64,000 nucleotides of DNA from an uncultured Eubacteriales bacterium (GTDB lineage: Bacteria; Bacillota; Clostridia; Christensenellales; Aristaeellaceae), in assembly GCA_902789795.1 (NCBI GenBank), contig CADAPM010000023.1, forward strand, positions 29,886-93,885. The letters are read 5' to 3'. The position numbers and the translations under genes were made by a program. Below the pieces are notes generated by a model. The model saw only the letters and a program-made list of their open reading frames with translations. It had not been told where the DNA came from and did not search any database. Numbering within the stretch: position 1 is the stretch's first letter; each line of letters opens with the position of its first letter. Shown in pieces: positions 36,979-44,935 of the stretch.

Positions 36979-36993
36979 GCATCCGTGTATAAT
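36964..36993 (+). promoter_or_regulatory. Rightward arm of a palindromic divergent promoter
   Basis: Plus-strand TTGCAA and perfect TATAAT are separated by 18 nt. Its -35 overlaps that of the leftward promoter. Its transcript would begin with stems GCTTACGC-TGAA-GCGTAAGC (36997-37016) and TTGGCGGGG/CCCCGCCAA (about 37018-37043), then the nested palindrome, before tmcAL. Confidence 0.65.
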
Positions 36994-37103
36994 ATTGCTT
37001 ACGCTGAAGCGTAAGCCTTGGCGGGGAAATCCTTCCCCCGCCAATACCACCCTCTGGGCGGATTTGCCTGTCGTACCTAGCGGTACTCCCGGGCGGCAAA
37101 TCC

Positions 37104-37322
37104 GAGAGGAATGAATTTTTGCTCCCGGATGGCAAGCTGATACTAAATTCCATCTGAGAAATGTACAAATGTCAGAAGGATTTTGTGTCAGGTCAAGGAA
37201 GACGCCCGAAAGCGTACCCGTAGGTACGGTGAGGGTGGCTGACGCAGAGATGGCACAAAAGCTTCTGACAGTTGTGCATATTTAGATGGAATTTAGTATT
37301 TCCTCCGCAAAAATTCTCCTCG
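37104..37322. repeat. Nested long palindromic element, possible structured RNA or MITE
   Basis: Four sets of inverted repeats nest around one centre. The outer is GAATTTTTGC/GCAAAAATTC; next is a perfect 15-bp TACTAAATTCCATCT/AGATGGAATTTAGTA (37141-37155 and 37286-37300). An imperfect stretch with GTCAGAAG/CTTCTGAC lies inside. The apex has small hairpins ACGC-CCGAAA-GCGT and GTACC-CGTA-GGTAC. No gene is visible. The 537-nt gap between the membrane-protein gene and tmcAL holds this element, the divergent promoter and GC-rich stems. Confidence 0.75.
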
Positions 37323-37454
37323 AACCGGCAAAGCCGGTCCTGCGGATCACACTGAAGGGGGCTGCGGCCCCCCCTCACCCCCCAGAGCCGCCTTTCATCC
37401 CGATTTCATGATCTATTATCCATTTGCCCTGTATCGTTGCCGGAGGTGGTCAAC

Positions 37455-38642
37455 CTGAACGTTTGCGGCATCATCGCGGAATTCGATCCGTTCCACCTGG
37501 GACATCAGCATCTGCTCAGAGAGGCGAAAAGGCTCACGGGCTGTGACTATACCGTCTGCGTGATCAGCACCGCCTTTTTGCAGCGCGGGACGCCGGGGCT
37601 GTTTTCGACCCGGGACAGGGCCCGCATGGCGCTGGAAGCCGGGGCGGACGCTGTATTCGCGCTGCCCGTCAGCTTTTCCTGCGCCGCGGCGGACCGGTTC
37701 GCCCTGGGCGGCGTGCGCCTGCTCAATGCCACGGGCGTTGTGACCATCCAGGCCTTCGGCTGCGAGAACGCGGACGACCTGCCCCTGCTCATGCGCGCCG
37801 CCGCCTGCCTCAACGAGGAGCCTTCTGCCTTCAAGGACGCGCTGCGCGTCCGGTTGCAGGCCGGCCTGCCCTACCCCAAGGCCCAGGCGGAAGCCCTGGC
37901 GGAAAGCTGCGGCATCCCCGCCGACCTGCTGAGCGCGCCCAATAACATCCTGGCCGTCGCCTATCTGCGCCAGCTGGAGCTTTCAGGCTCCCATATCCGG
38001 CCCGTGGCCATCCAGCGCCGGGGCAGCAGAAACGAGCCGGCGTCCACCGGCTTTCTCCCCTCCAGCGCCCTGCGCGCCCGGGCGTTGCAGGACGGCCCTG
38101 CCGCGGTTAAGGGCGCCGTGCCGCCGTCCACTGACCGGATCGTGGAGGAATGTTTCGAGTCCGGGCGCATCTGCAGGCCCGAAGCCCTGACCCAGGCCCT
38201 GTTCTACCGCCTGTATACTGGGAGCCCGGAGCAATGGGCCGGTCACCTCTCCCATCAGGAGGGCCTGGAGGGCCGCCTGCAGAAGGCCCTGGATCAGCAC
38301 CCCGCCACCCGGGAGGAGCTGCTGGCCCTGGTCAAGACCAAGCGATACACCCACGCCTTCCTGCAGCGCTGGCTGAGCCGCATCCTGCTGGATCTGCCCC
38401 CGGAGCGGCCCGACGACAGCCCCCGGGCCCTGCGCCTGCTGGGCTTCCGAGCCTCCGCCCGGCCGCTGATCAGCGCGATCAGCGACAGGGCCTCCCTCCC
38501 CCTCATCACCAAGCCCGCCCGGGGCAAGGAATACCTGGAGGAAGACGCGCGGGCGGAACTGGTCTGGAGCCTCGGCACAGGCCAGCACGCGAGCCTGTAC
38601 GAACAGTCCCCCGTCATCCTCCCCGACGACCATGAGGAATAA
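37455..38642 (+). CDS. tmcAL: tRNA(Met) cytidine acetate ligase TmcAL (YlbM family)
   Basis: TmcAL uses ATP and acetate to make N4-acetylcytidine at the wobble position of elongator tRNA-Met. The N-terminal nucleotidyltransferase-like motif is CGIIAEFDPFHLGHQHLL. The start is unusual: no ATG, GTG or TTG sits correctly. A CTG at 37455 lies eight bases after GGAGG and gives an N-terminus (NVCGIIAEF) matching homologues such as Bacillus YlbM. A TTG at 37437 is the only other in-frame choice but precedes that GGAGG. The product is about 395 residues. It is followed within six bases by the fumarase genes. Confidence 0.88.
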   Translation: MNVCGIIAEFDPFHLGHQHLLREAKRLTGCDYTVCVISTAFLQRGTPGLFSTRDRARMALEAGADAVFALPVSFSCAAADRFALGGVRLLNATGVVTIQAFGCENADDLPLLMRAAACLNEEPSAFKDALRVRLQAGLPYPKAQAEALAESCGIPADLLSAPNNILAVAYLRQLELSGSHIRPVAIQRRGSRNEPASTGFLPSSALRARALQDGPAAVKGAVPPSTDRIVEECFESGRICRPEALTQALFYRLYTGSPEQWAGHLSHQEGLEGRLQKALDQHPATREELLALVKTKRYTHAFLQRWLSRILLDLPPERPDDSPRALRLLGFRASARPLISAISDRASLPLITKPARGKEYLEEDARAELVWSLGTGQHASLYEQSPVILPDDHEE

Positions 38643-38647
38643 ACGCC

Positions 38648-39493
38648 ATGAGAGAAATATCCTGCGAACAGCTTCGCACCGCTGTGGCCGAGCTCTTTCT
38701 GACAGCCAACCGCCAGATCTCCTCCGATATCCGCGCCGCCATGGAGCAGGCACGGGACCGGGAGACCTCCCCCGCCGCGCGCTACGCCCTGGAGCAGCTG
38801 ACCGAAAACTACGTCTGCGCGGAAGAAGACGGCCTGCCCATCTGCCAGGACACCGGCATGGCCATCCTGTTCGCCGACATCGGGCAGGACGTGCACTTTA
38901 CCGGGGGCAGCTTTGAAGACGCGATTCAGCGCGGCGTGGCCGACGCCTATGTGGGCGGCCTCCTGCGCAAATCCGTCGTCAGTGATCCGCTGTTCGACCG
39001 CAAAAACACGCTGGACAACACCCCGGCCATCATCCACGCCTCCATCGTTCCGGGCAAGCAGGTGCATCTGCTGGCCATCGCCAAGGGCTTCGGCAGCGAG
39101 AACATGTCCCGCGTGGGCATGCTGACCCCCTCCGCCGGGGAGGAAGGGGTATTCAACTACATCCTCGAGACCGCCCGGCTGGCGGGGCCGAACCCCTGCC
39201 CGCCCATCGTCATGGGCGTGGGCATCGGCGGGGATTTTGAGCAGGCGGCCCTCTTAGCCAAACGCGCCACCGCCCGCCCCCTGGGAGTGCGACACCCGGA
39301 TGCCCGCTATGCGGCGCTGGAGACGCGCCTCCTCGACGCGGTCAACGCCCTGGGCATCGGCGCGGCGGGCTACGGCGGCCGGACCACCGCGCTGAACGTG
39401 GCCATCCTGACCGCCCCCACCCACATCGCCGGGCTGCCCGTGGCCGTCAACATCTGCTGCCACGCGTCCCGTCACGCGGAAACGACCCTGTAA
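38648..39493 (+). CDS. Class I fumarate hydratase, alpha subunit
   Basis: This 281-residue subunit is the N-terminal half of an oxygen-sensitive [4Fe-4S] fumarase or tartrate dehydratase. Cluster cysteines fit PICQDTGMAI, a mid-protein cysteine in GPNPCPPIVMG, and CCHASRHAE near the end. The motif GGRTTALNV is typical. The beta subunit follows 12 nt downstream, and both belong to the tmcAL transcript. The split two-subunit form and the iron-sulfur type fit an anaerobe. Fumarate versus tartrate specificity is inferred. Confidence 0.92.
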   Translation: MREISCEQLRTAVAELFLTANRQISSDIRAAMEQARDRETSPAARYALEQLTENYVCAEEDGLPICQDTGMAILFADIGQDVHFTGGSFEDAIQRGVADAYVGGLLRKSVVSDPLFDRKNTLDNTPAIIHASIVPGKQVHLLAIAKGFGSENMSRVGMLTPSAGEEGVFNYILETARLAGPNPCPPIVMGVGIGGDFEQAALLAKRATARPLGVRHPDARYAALETRLLDAVNALGIGAAGYGGRTTALNVAILTAPTHIAGLPVAVNICCHASRHAETTL

Positions 39494-39505
39494 GGAGGCT
39501 GCGCC

Positions 39506-40039
39506 ATGACCCCCATCGAAATCAGGCTCCCGCTGGATGACGCCCAGATCGCCAAACTGCGGGCGGGCATGACCGTCCGCCTGTCCGGCCCCTGCTATAC
39601 CGCCCGCGACGCCGCCCACAAGCGGCTCACCGAGATGCTCGACCGCGGGGAGGAGCTGCCCATCCCCCTCACGGGCCAGTGCATCTATTACGTCGGCCCC
39701 TCCCCCGCGCCCGAAGGCAAGCCCATCGGCGCGGCGGGGCCCACCTCCAGCTACCGCATGGACGCCTACGCCCCGCGGCTGCTCAGCCTGGGCCTCAAGG
39801 GCATGATCGGCAAAGGCGCCAGAACCCAGCCCGTTCTGGACGCGATCTGCCGCGAGCGCGCCGTCTATTTCGGCGCGGTAGGCGGCGCGGCGGCCCTGCT
39901 GGCCCGGCACATCACCTCGTCCGAGCTCATCGCCTTCCCCGACCTGCAGTCCGAGGCCATCCGCCTCCTGACCCTGGATCATTTTCCGGCGGTGGTGCTG
40001 ATCGACGCCCTCGGGAACGTGTTCCCGGAGCGCGCCTGA
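39506..40039 (+). CDS. Class I fumarate hydratase, beta subunit
   Basis: This 177-residue subunit is the C-terminal, swivelling domain of the class I fumarase. It shows VRLSGPCYTARDAAHKRLTE, the phosphate/carboxylate-binding GPTSSYRMDAY and a closing region AIRLLTLDHFPAVVLIDALG. An AAGGAGGCT ribosome binding site precedes the ATG. It pairs with the alpha subunit and should be inactive alone. Malate/fumarate interconversion would feed fermentation or reductive-TCA reactions. Confidence 0.92.
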   Translation: MTPIEIRLPLDDAQIAKLRAGMTVRLSGPCYTARDAAHKRLTEMLDRGEELPIPLTGQCIYYVGPSPAPEGKPIGAAGPTSSYRMDAYAPRLLSLGLKGMIGKGARTQPVLDAICRERAVYFGAVGGAAALLARHITSSELIAFPDLQSEAIRLLTLDHFPAVVLIDALGNVFPERA

Positions 40040-40056
40040 AGAGCGGGGGCCGAACC

Positions 40057-42366
40057 ATGAAAAGACTGACCGTCCTGCTGCTCTGCGCGTTCCTCGGCCT
40101 CCTTATGCAGCCCGCCTGCGCGGAAGTCACCCAGCCCTCGACCCTGATCATGGTCTACATGACCGGGAGCGACCTGGAGACCAAGGCCGGAGCCGCTTCG
40201 GCGGACCTGGCCGAGATCGCCGCCGCCCTGCCGACGGACGGGTCCATCCAGGTGCTGGTGATGGCCTCCGGGGCCAAGGCCTGGCACAACGGCATCGACC
40301 CGGACGCCACGAATATCTACCAGCTCACGCCGCAGTCGCGTTCTTCCGTGTGCGATCTGCCCCTTTCCAACATGGGCGATCCTGGGACGCTGCTCACCCT
40401 GCTCCGCTTCGGCGGCGCATGGGCGGCGGACCGCTATGCCCTGATCCTGTGGGATCACGGCGCCGGGCCCATGAACGGCCTGTGCTTCGACGAGAACTTT
40501 GCCGCGGGCGGACAGACCGACTACCTGACCCTGCAGGAGCTGCAGCAGGCCCTGCAGGAAAGCCCCTTCGCGGAAAAGAAGCTCAGCTGGATCGGCTTTG
40601 ACGCCTGCCTGATGGCCTCTGTGGAGACGGCCTGCGCCGTGGCTCCCTATGCCGAGTACATGATCGCCTCCCAGGAGAACGAACCGGCGGAGGGCTGGGA
40701 TTACCGCTTTCTGAGTGCTCTGCCGCCCCGGGCGGACGGCGCGGAAGCCGGGCGGCTGATCATGGACGCCTATGCCAAGGCCTATCCGGACAGCCTGGCA
40801 GACCTGACCCTGTCCTGCGTCGATCTTGCCCGGATGCCCGAGATCTCAGCCGCCTGCGACGCGCTGTTTTCCGGCCTCCAGGTCACGCCCGCCAGCTACG
40901 CGGATTACGCTTCCCTCCGGCTGACCTCCCGCACCGTGGGCAGCGGCGTGCCCTTTGACTACGACCTGGTGGACTTCATCGACCTGATGGAGATGTACCG
41001 GGACGCCGATATTGCAGGCAGCGGCGGTCTGCTGTCCCTGCTCCGGGAAAGCGTCGTCTGCTCCTGGTCCAGCAATCCTTTTGACCACGGTCTGAGTTTG
41101 TACTATCCCTTCTACAACAAAGTCTCCTTCCTTTCCCCCTGGTCCAGCCGCTCCGAGAGCCTGTCCTTTTCCCGGGGCTATACCCGCTTCCTGGACCAGA
41201 ATGCCGGCATCTGGATGGGCACCGCCCTGACCGACTGGAAGATGAGCGCCGTGACGGAGGAAGGGGCGGGCGCTTCCGTCCACCTGAGCCTGCAGCTCAC
41301 CCCGGAACAGTTCGCCCAAACGGCCAAGGCCCGGCTGGTGGTCATGAGCGAGGTCATGCCCGGGCAGTACTTTTTCTGCTATGCGACGGATGACGTCGTC
41401 ATTCATCCGGATGGTCTGGCAGACTGTGTATACAACCATGAATCCCTGTACATTGTCGATAAAGACGGCCTCCCCCTTTCCAGCGCTATCGGGTACCGCA
41501 TAAAAAACGGCGACCTGTTTCTGATCACCATTCTCAACCGGTATTTTGATTTTGACACGTTTGATCTATCAGAGGAATGGATGAAGCCCGCGTACCTGGT
41601 ATATCGCCAGGATGAGAACGGCAGCTGGAAACTGTTGCAGATCCTGGATCTGGATGCGGAGACCGATGCCTGGGGCAAAAGCACGATCCGTCTGGATGAA
41701 TGGGATTATATCAGTTTGTTGGATGTCGGCCGTATCCCGACCCGGGACGAAAACGGCAACCTTCTGCCGTTCACAAGCTGGGATGCCAGCGACGGCCTGG
41801 CCGGTGATGACATTGACATCAAAGATCTGGAACAGGGCGAGCCTCGTTTCCTGCGGCTCCAGGACGGCGAAAAGCGGTTCGCCATGCTGGAGATCCGGGA
41901 CTTGCAGAACAATACCATCACCAGCGAACTGATCCCCCTGTCCAATCCATACAGGCAAACGATAGACTTCACAGGCGACAAGCAGGTGGACTGTGAATTG
42001 TTCTCCTTTGAGCTTCAGGAGATCACTGCGGTCACCGGGACCTATCCATCCCTTGATTTCTCGTTCCGGGCAGAGAGCCATACTGACCAGCCGATCCAAG
42101 TATGGCTGAGGGATTTCAAAGTGAACGGCCAGGAGACAGACAGCGTGTTCTTCGGTTCCTCGATCAGACTGAAGGACAAGGCTGAAGAAATGAGCGTCGC
42201 TCAAATGACCGCTGAGAAGCTCCAAAAAACCGGACAAACCTTCATTCACAGTATCGACTGTACCCTGCGGGTCAACGACAATGACTATAACGTCCTGTTC
42301 AGCCAGCCTGTTCACCTGGAACTGGAATACGACGCGCGTACGCTGCTGCGGAACACCGAACAGTAG
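40057..42366 (+). CDS. Secreted clostripain-like cysteine protease (peptidase C11)
   Basis: This 769-residue protein starts with a signal peptide (LTVLLLCAFLGLLMQPACA) at ATG 40057. The frame is open upstream through the fumarase gene in another phase. The C11 catalytic domain shows His134 in LILWDHGAGP and Cys184 in GFDACLMAS, the caspase-fold dyad. Residues after about 390 form a long C-terminal region of unknown fold with no membrane anchor, so it is probably secreted. The second half uses more A/T-rich codons than the first. A second C11 protease is encoded at 49111-51690. Confidence 0.88.
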   Translation: MKRLTVLLLCAFLGLLMQPACAEVTQPSTLIMVYMTGSDLETKAGAASADLAEIAAALPTDGSIQVLVMASGAKAWHNGIDPDATNIYQLTPQSRSSVCDLPLSNMGDPGTLLTLLRFGGAWAADRYALILWDHGAGPMNGLCFDENFAAGGQTDYLTLQELQQALQESPFAEKKLSWIGFDACLMASVETACAVAPYAEYMIASQENEPAEGWDYRFLSALPPRADGAEAGRLIMDAYAKAYPDSLADLTLSCVDLARMPEISAACDALFSGLQVTPASYADYASLRLTSRTVGSGVPFDYDLVDFIDLMEMYRDADIAGSGGLLSLLRESVVCSWSSNPFDHGLSLYYPFYNKVSFLSPWSSRSESLSFSRGYTRFLDQNAGIWMGTALTDWKMSAVTEEGAGASVHLSLQLTPEQFAQTAKARLVVMSEVMPGQYFFCYATDDVVIHPDGLADCVYNHESLYIVDKDGLPLSSAIGYRIKNGDLFLITILNRYFDFDTFDLSEEWMKPAYLVYRQDENGSWKLLQILDLDAETDAWGKSTIRLDEWDYISLLDVGRIPTRDENGNLLPFTSWDASDGLAGDDIDIKDLEQGEPRFLRLQDGEKRFAMLEIRDLQNNTITSELIPLSNPYRQTIDFTGDKQVDCELFSFELQEITAVTGTYPSLDFSFRAESHTDQPIQVWLRDFKVNGQETDSVFFGSSIRLKDKAEEMSVAQMTAEKLQKTGQTFIHSIDCTLRVNDNDYNVLFSQPVHLELEYDARTLLRNTEQ

Positions 42367-42415
42367 CGGCAGCCGTTGGCCACGTAACAGTTTCGTAACA
42401 TTTTTCTTTACCTGA

Positions 42416-42466
42416 TTGCCAAAGGCCCGTCCATCTGATATAATAAAGCGCCGTCCGAACGGACGG
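42416..42466 (+). promoter_or_regulatory. Sigma-A promoter with downstream palindromic operator
   Basis: TTGCCA (42416) and perfect TATAAT (42439) are 17 nt apart. Seven bases later lies the inverted repeat CCGTCCG-AA-CGGACGG (42451-42466), placed where a repressor could block transcription. It controls the carboxypeptidase gene at 42492. Confidence 0.8.
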
Positions 42467-42491
42467 TACAATCCACAGTGATCGGAGCAAC

Positions 42492-43943
42492 ATGAAGCAG
42501 AAACGCGTGACCCTCTGGCAGTGCCGCGCCGCGGTCGCTATTGCCTGCGCCGTGATGATCCTGACCGGGCTGATCCCGGTGATCGCGCGCGCGGAACAGC
42601 CGACCTACGACCCGAACTACCCGCAGAACCTGCAGCCGGAGCATCTGTCCTGCAGTTCCGCCATCCTGGTCGAAGCGGAGACCGGAGAGGTCATTTTTGA
42701 AAAAAACGCGGATTCCCGGATCTATCCGGCGTCCACCACAAAGATCCTGACCGCCTACTTAGGCCTGCTGCTGAACGACCCGGACCGGCAGGTCACCATC
42801 AGCGCGTCCGCCATGGACGTGGAAGAAGGCTCCTCCATGATCCCGCTGAGCTTTGGCGAGACCGTGCGCTTTGAGGACCTGATCTACGCCACGGTCCTGC
42901 GCTCGGGCAACGAAGGTGCCAACGCCATTGCCGAGACCGTATCCGGCTCCATCCCGGCTTTTGCCGACCTGATGAACACCGCTGCGGAGAGCTTCGGCTG
43001 CGTAGCGACCCATTTTACGAACCCCCACGGCCTGCATGACGAGAACCACTACTCGACCGCCCGGGACATGGCTTTGATCGCGCGCACTGCCATGCAGAAC
43101 GAGACCTTCCGCGACATCGTGCGGCGCGACCATTACGAGATGCCGGAGGACAACATCTACAAGGCGCGCACCCTGCCGACCAACAACCGCTTCATGCGCA
43201 ACACCGCCGACAACGCGGAGACCTATTACCCCGACGGTATCGGCATCAAGACCGGTAACACCAGCGCGGCGGGCTACTGCTACGTCGGCGCGGCGGAGCG
43301 CGACGGCGTGACGCTGATCTCCTGCGTGTTCCACGCGCGGTCCGACGCCGCCCGCTATACGGACACCATCAAGCTGATGGATTACGGCTTCACCCAGTAC
43401 ACCGGCGTCAGCATCGCTGAACTGTACACGCGCAATCCCCGGGTGGTGGACATCGCGCACTACGCCCTGACCGACTCCAACCTGGGCAAGCTGACCCTGG
43501 CCCTGCACCAGATCGACAAGCAGGGTGAGGACAAGATCGTCACCTCCATGAGCAATATCGACTATCTGTCCCACCACCTGAACGACATCACCATCACCGA
43601 ATACACCCGCGCCTTCAGCGCGCCCATCCAGGAGGGCGAGGTGATGGGCACCCTGACCTATTACGATGATCAGGGCCTGCCCACGGTCTACCAGCTGCTG
43701 GCGACCCGCTCCATCGCGCGCCGTCCCCAGCTGGCGCCCAGCATCGAAGATATCATCGCCTACACGGAATCGGATAAGAACCCCTTCCCCCGCCTGACCT
43801 TTGAATTCGCCTTCTTCTACATCTTCCTGCCGCTGTTCGTGATCTGGCTAATCGTCCGCTTCTTCAAACGGCTCAAGCAGCGCCACACCAGAAAAAAGAA
43901 GCGCCACCGCGAGATCGAGCCGCAGGAGCGCTACTTCAGATAA
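42492..43943 (+). CDS. D-alanyl-D-alanine carboxypeptidase (S11, DacF type)
   Basis: This low-molecular-weight penicillin-binding protein trims the terminal D-Ala from peptidoglycan stem peptides. The 483-residue protein has an N-terminal signal/anchor (VAIACAVMILTGLIPVIA). The active-site Ser81-Thr-Thr-Lys84 is in PASTTKIL, the SGN motif in LRSGNEGANA and the KTG motif in GIKTGNTSAAG. A C-terminal transmembrane segment (FFYIFLPLFVIWLIVRF) with a basic tail replaces the usual amphipathic anchor. A strong promoter and palindrome precede it and a terminator follows. Confidence 0.93.
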   Translation: MKQKRVTLWQCRAAVAIACAVMILTGLIPVIARAEQPTYDPNYPQNLQPEHLSCSSAILVEAETGEVIFEKNADSRIYPASTTKILTAYLGLLLNDPDRQVTISASAMDVEEGSSMIPLSFGETVRFEDLIYATVLRSGNEGANAIAETVSGSIPAFADLMNTAAESFGCVATHFTNPHGLHDENHYSTARDMALIARTAMQNETFRDIVRRDHYEMPEDNIYKARTLPTNNRFMRNTADNAETYYPDGIGIKTGNTSAAGYCYVGAAERDGVTLISCVFHARSDAARYTDTIKLMDYGFTQYTGVSIAELYTRNPRVVDIAHYALTDSNLGKLTLALHQIDKQGEDKIVTSMSNIDYLSHHLNDITITEYTRAFSAPIQEGEVMGTLTYYDDQGLPTVYQLLATRSIARRPQLAPSIEDIIAYTESDKNPFPRLTFEFAFFYIFLPLFVIWLIVRFFKRLKQRHTRKKKRHREIEPQERYFR

Positions 43944-43950
43944 TCAGTAT

Positions 43951-43982
43951 AACAGGGCTGCCCGTTGGACAGCCCTGTTTTA
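43951..43982 (+). terminator. Terminator after the carboxypeptidase gene
   Basis: A perfect 10-bp stem AACAGGGCTG/CAGCCCTGTT ends in TTTT. Repeat element D begins at its last base. Confidence 0.85.
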
Positions 43983-44102
43983 GTGTGGAGGGTGAAGAGT
44001 GGAGAGTGGAGTGGCGGTCGAAACTCTTCGCCTGCGGCTCAGAGTTTCTTTGATTTTATTTCACATCCGTAACTCCACTCTTCACACTCCACTCTCCACA
44101 CT
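43982..44102. repeat. Heptad-arm inverted-repeat element D
   Basis: The 31-nt arms at 43982-44012 and 44072-44102 are inverted repeats built of AGWGTGG heptads, the same unit as element A. The core has the stem GAAACTCT/AGAGTTTC (44020-44048) followed by TTTGATT. The right arm touches the TAA stop codon of prmC. It fills the whole gap between two convergent genes. Confidence 0.82.
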
Positions 44103-44935
44103 TAACCTTCTCTCCGTCCAATGACCACCCGGTCCAGACCGGCATAGTCCTGCTGGACTGTAATGTCTGTAAAGCCTGCCTCCGCCAGCAGCTGCGGGAC
44201 CGACTGGCCCTGGTCGCTGCCGATCTCGAGCATCAGGTACCCGACTGGATTCAGGTGGGCGGGCGCTTCCTGGGCGATCCGGCGGTAAAAACTGAGGCCG
44301 TCCTCCCCGCCGTCCAGGGCCATCATCGGCTCAAAGAGGACCTCCGCCTGCAGGGCGGGCAGGTCCTTTTGCGGGATGTAGGGCGGGTTGCTGACGATCA
44401 GGTCGAACCGCTCCCCCTTAAAGGGGTTGAACAGGTCCCCTTCGTAAAAGCGGATATCAGCTTTCAACGCTTCCGCGTTGCTTTGCGCCAGGGCCAGGGC
44501 ATCCTTGCTCAGGTCTGAGGCGCGCACCTCCGCTTGGGGGCAGAGCTTTTTGAGGGCGATGGCCAGGGCTCCGGTGCCGGTGCACAGGTCCAAGGCGCGC
44601 ATGCCCGGCCTGAGCACGCTGAGCGCCGCCTCGCACAGGCGTTCTGTGTCCGCCCGCGGGATCAGCGCCGCCGGGGACGTCTTCAGCATGAAGCCCATGA
44701 AGGGCTGATTTCCCAGGATATACTGCAATGGCTCGCGCCGCTCCCGGCGGGCGAGCCATTGTTCATAGGCGTTCAGCTGTTCATCGGTCAGGACACTGCC
44801 GCCGTCCGCGATCAGATGCAGGCGGTCCAGGCGCAGGATCTCGGCCAGCAGGTATTCCGCGTCCAGCCGCGCGTCCGGCACCCCGGCCTTCTCGAGCCGA
44901 TTCGCGCCCTTTTTCAGCGCTTCGCGGATGGTCAT
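44102..44935 (-). CDS. prmC: Release factor glutamine methyltransferase PrmC
   Basis: PrmC methylates the GGQ glutamine of peptide-chain release factors. The 277-residue protein has the SAM motif ALDLCTGTGALAIAL and the catalytic SNPPYIPQKDL. The N-terminal helical domain (DARLDAEYLLAEIL) binds the release factor. ATG 44935 overlaps the DUF1385 stop by four bases (ATGA). The usual neighbour prfA is absent downstream; repeat element D and a convergent gene follow instead. Confidence 0.94.
   Translation of the reverse strand: MTIREALKKGANRLEKAGVPDARLDAEYLLAEILRLDRLHLIADGGSVLTDEQLNAYEQWLARRERREPLQYILGNQPFMGFMLKTSPAALIPRADTERLCEAALSVLRPGMRALDLCTGTGALAIALKKLCPQAEVRASDLSKDALALAQSNAEALKADIRFYEGDLFNPFKGERFDLIVSNPPYIPQKDLPALQAEVLFEPMMALDGGEDGLSFYRRIAQEAPAHLNPVGYLMLEIGSDQGQSVPQLLAEAGFTDITVQQDYAGLDRVVIGRREG

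Noticed and set aside
38632-38916. 94-codon plus-strand frame at the start of the fumarase gene
   Set aside because: It overlaps the fumarase alpha gene in another phase and has a shadow-like, Arg/Pro-rich product.
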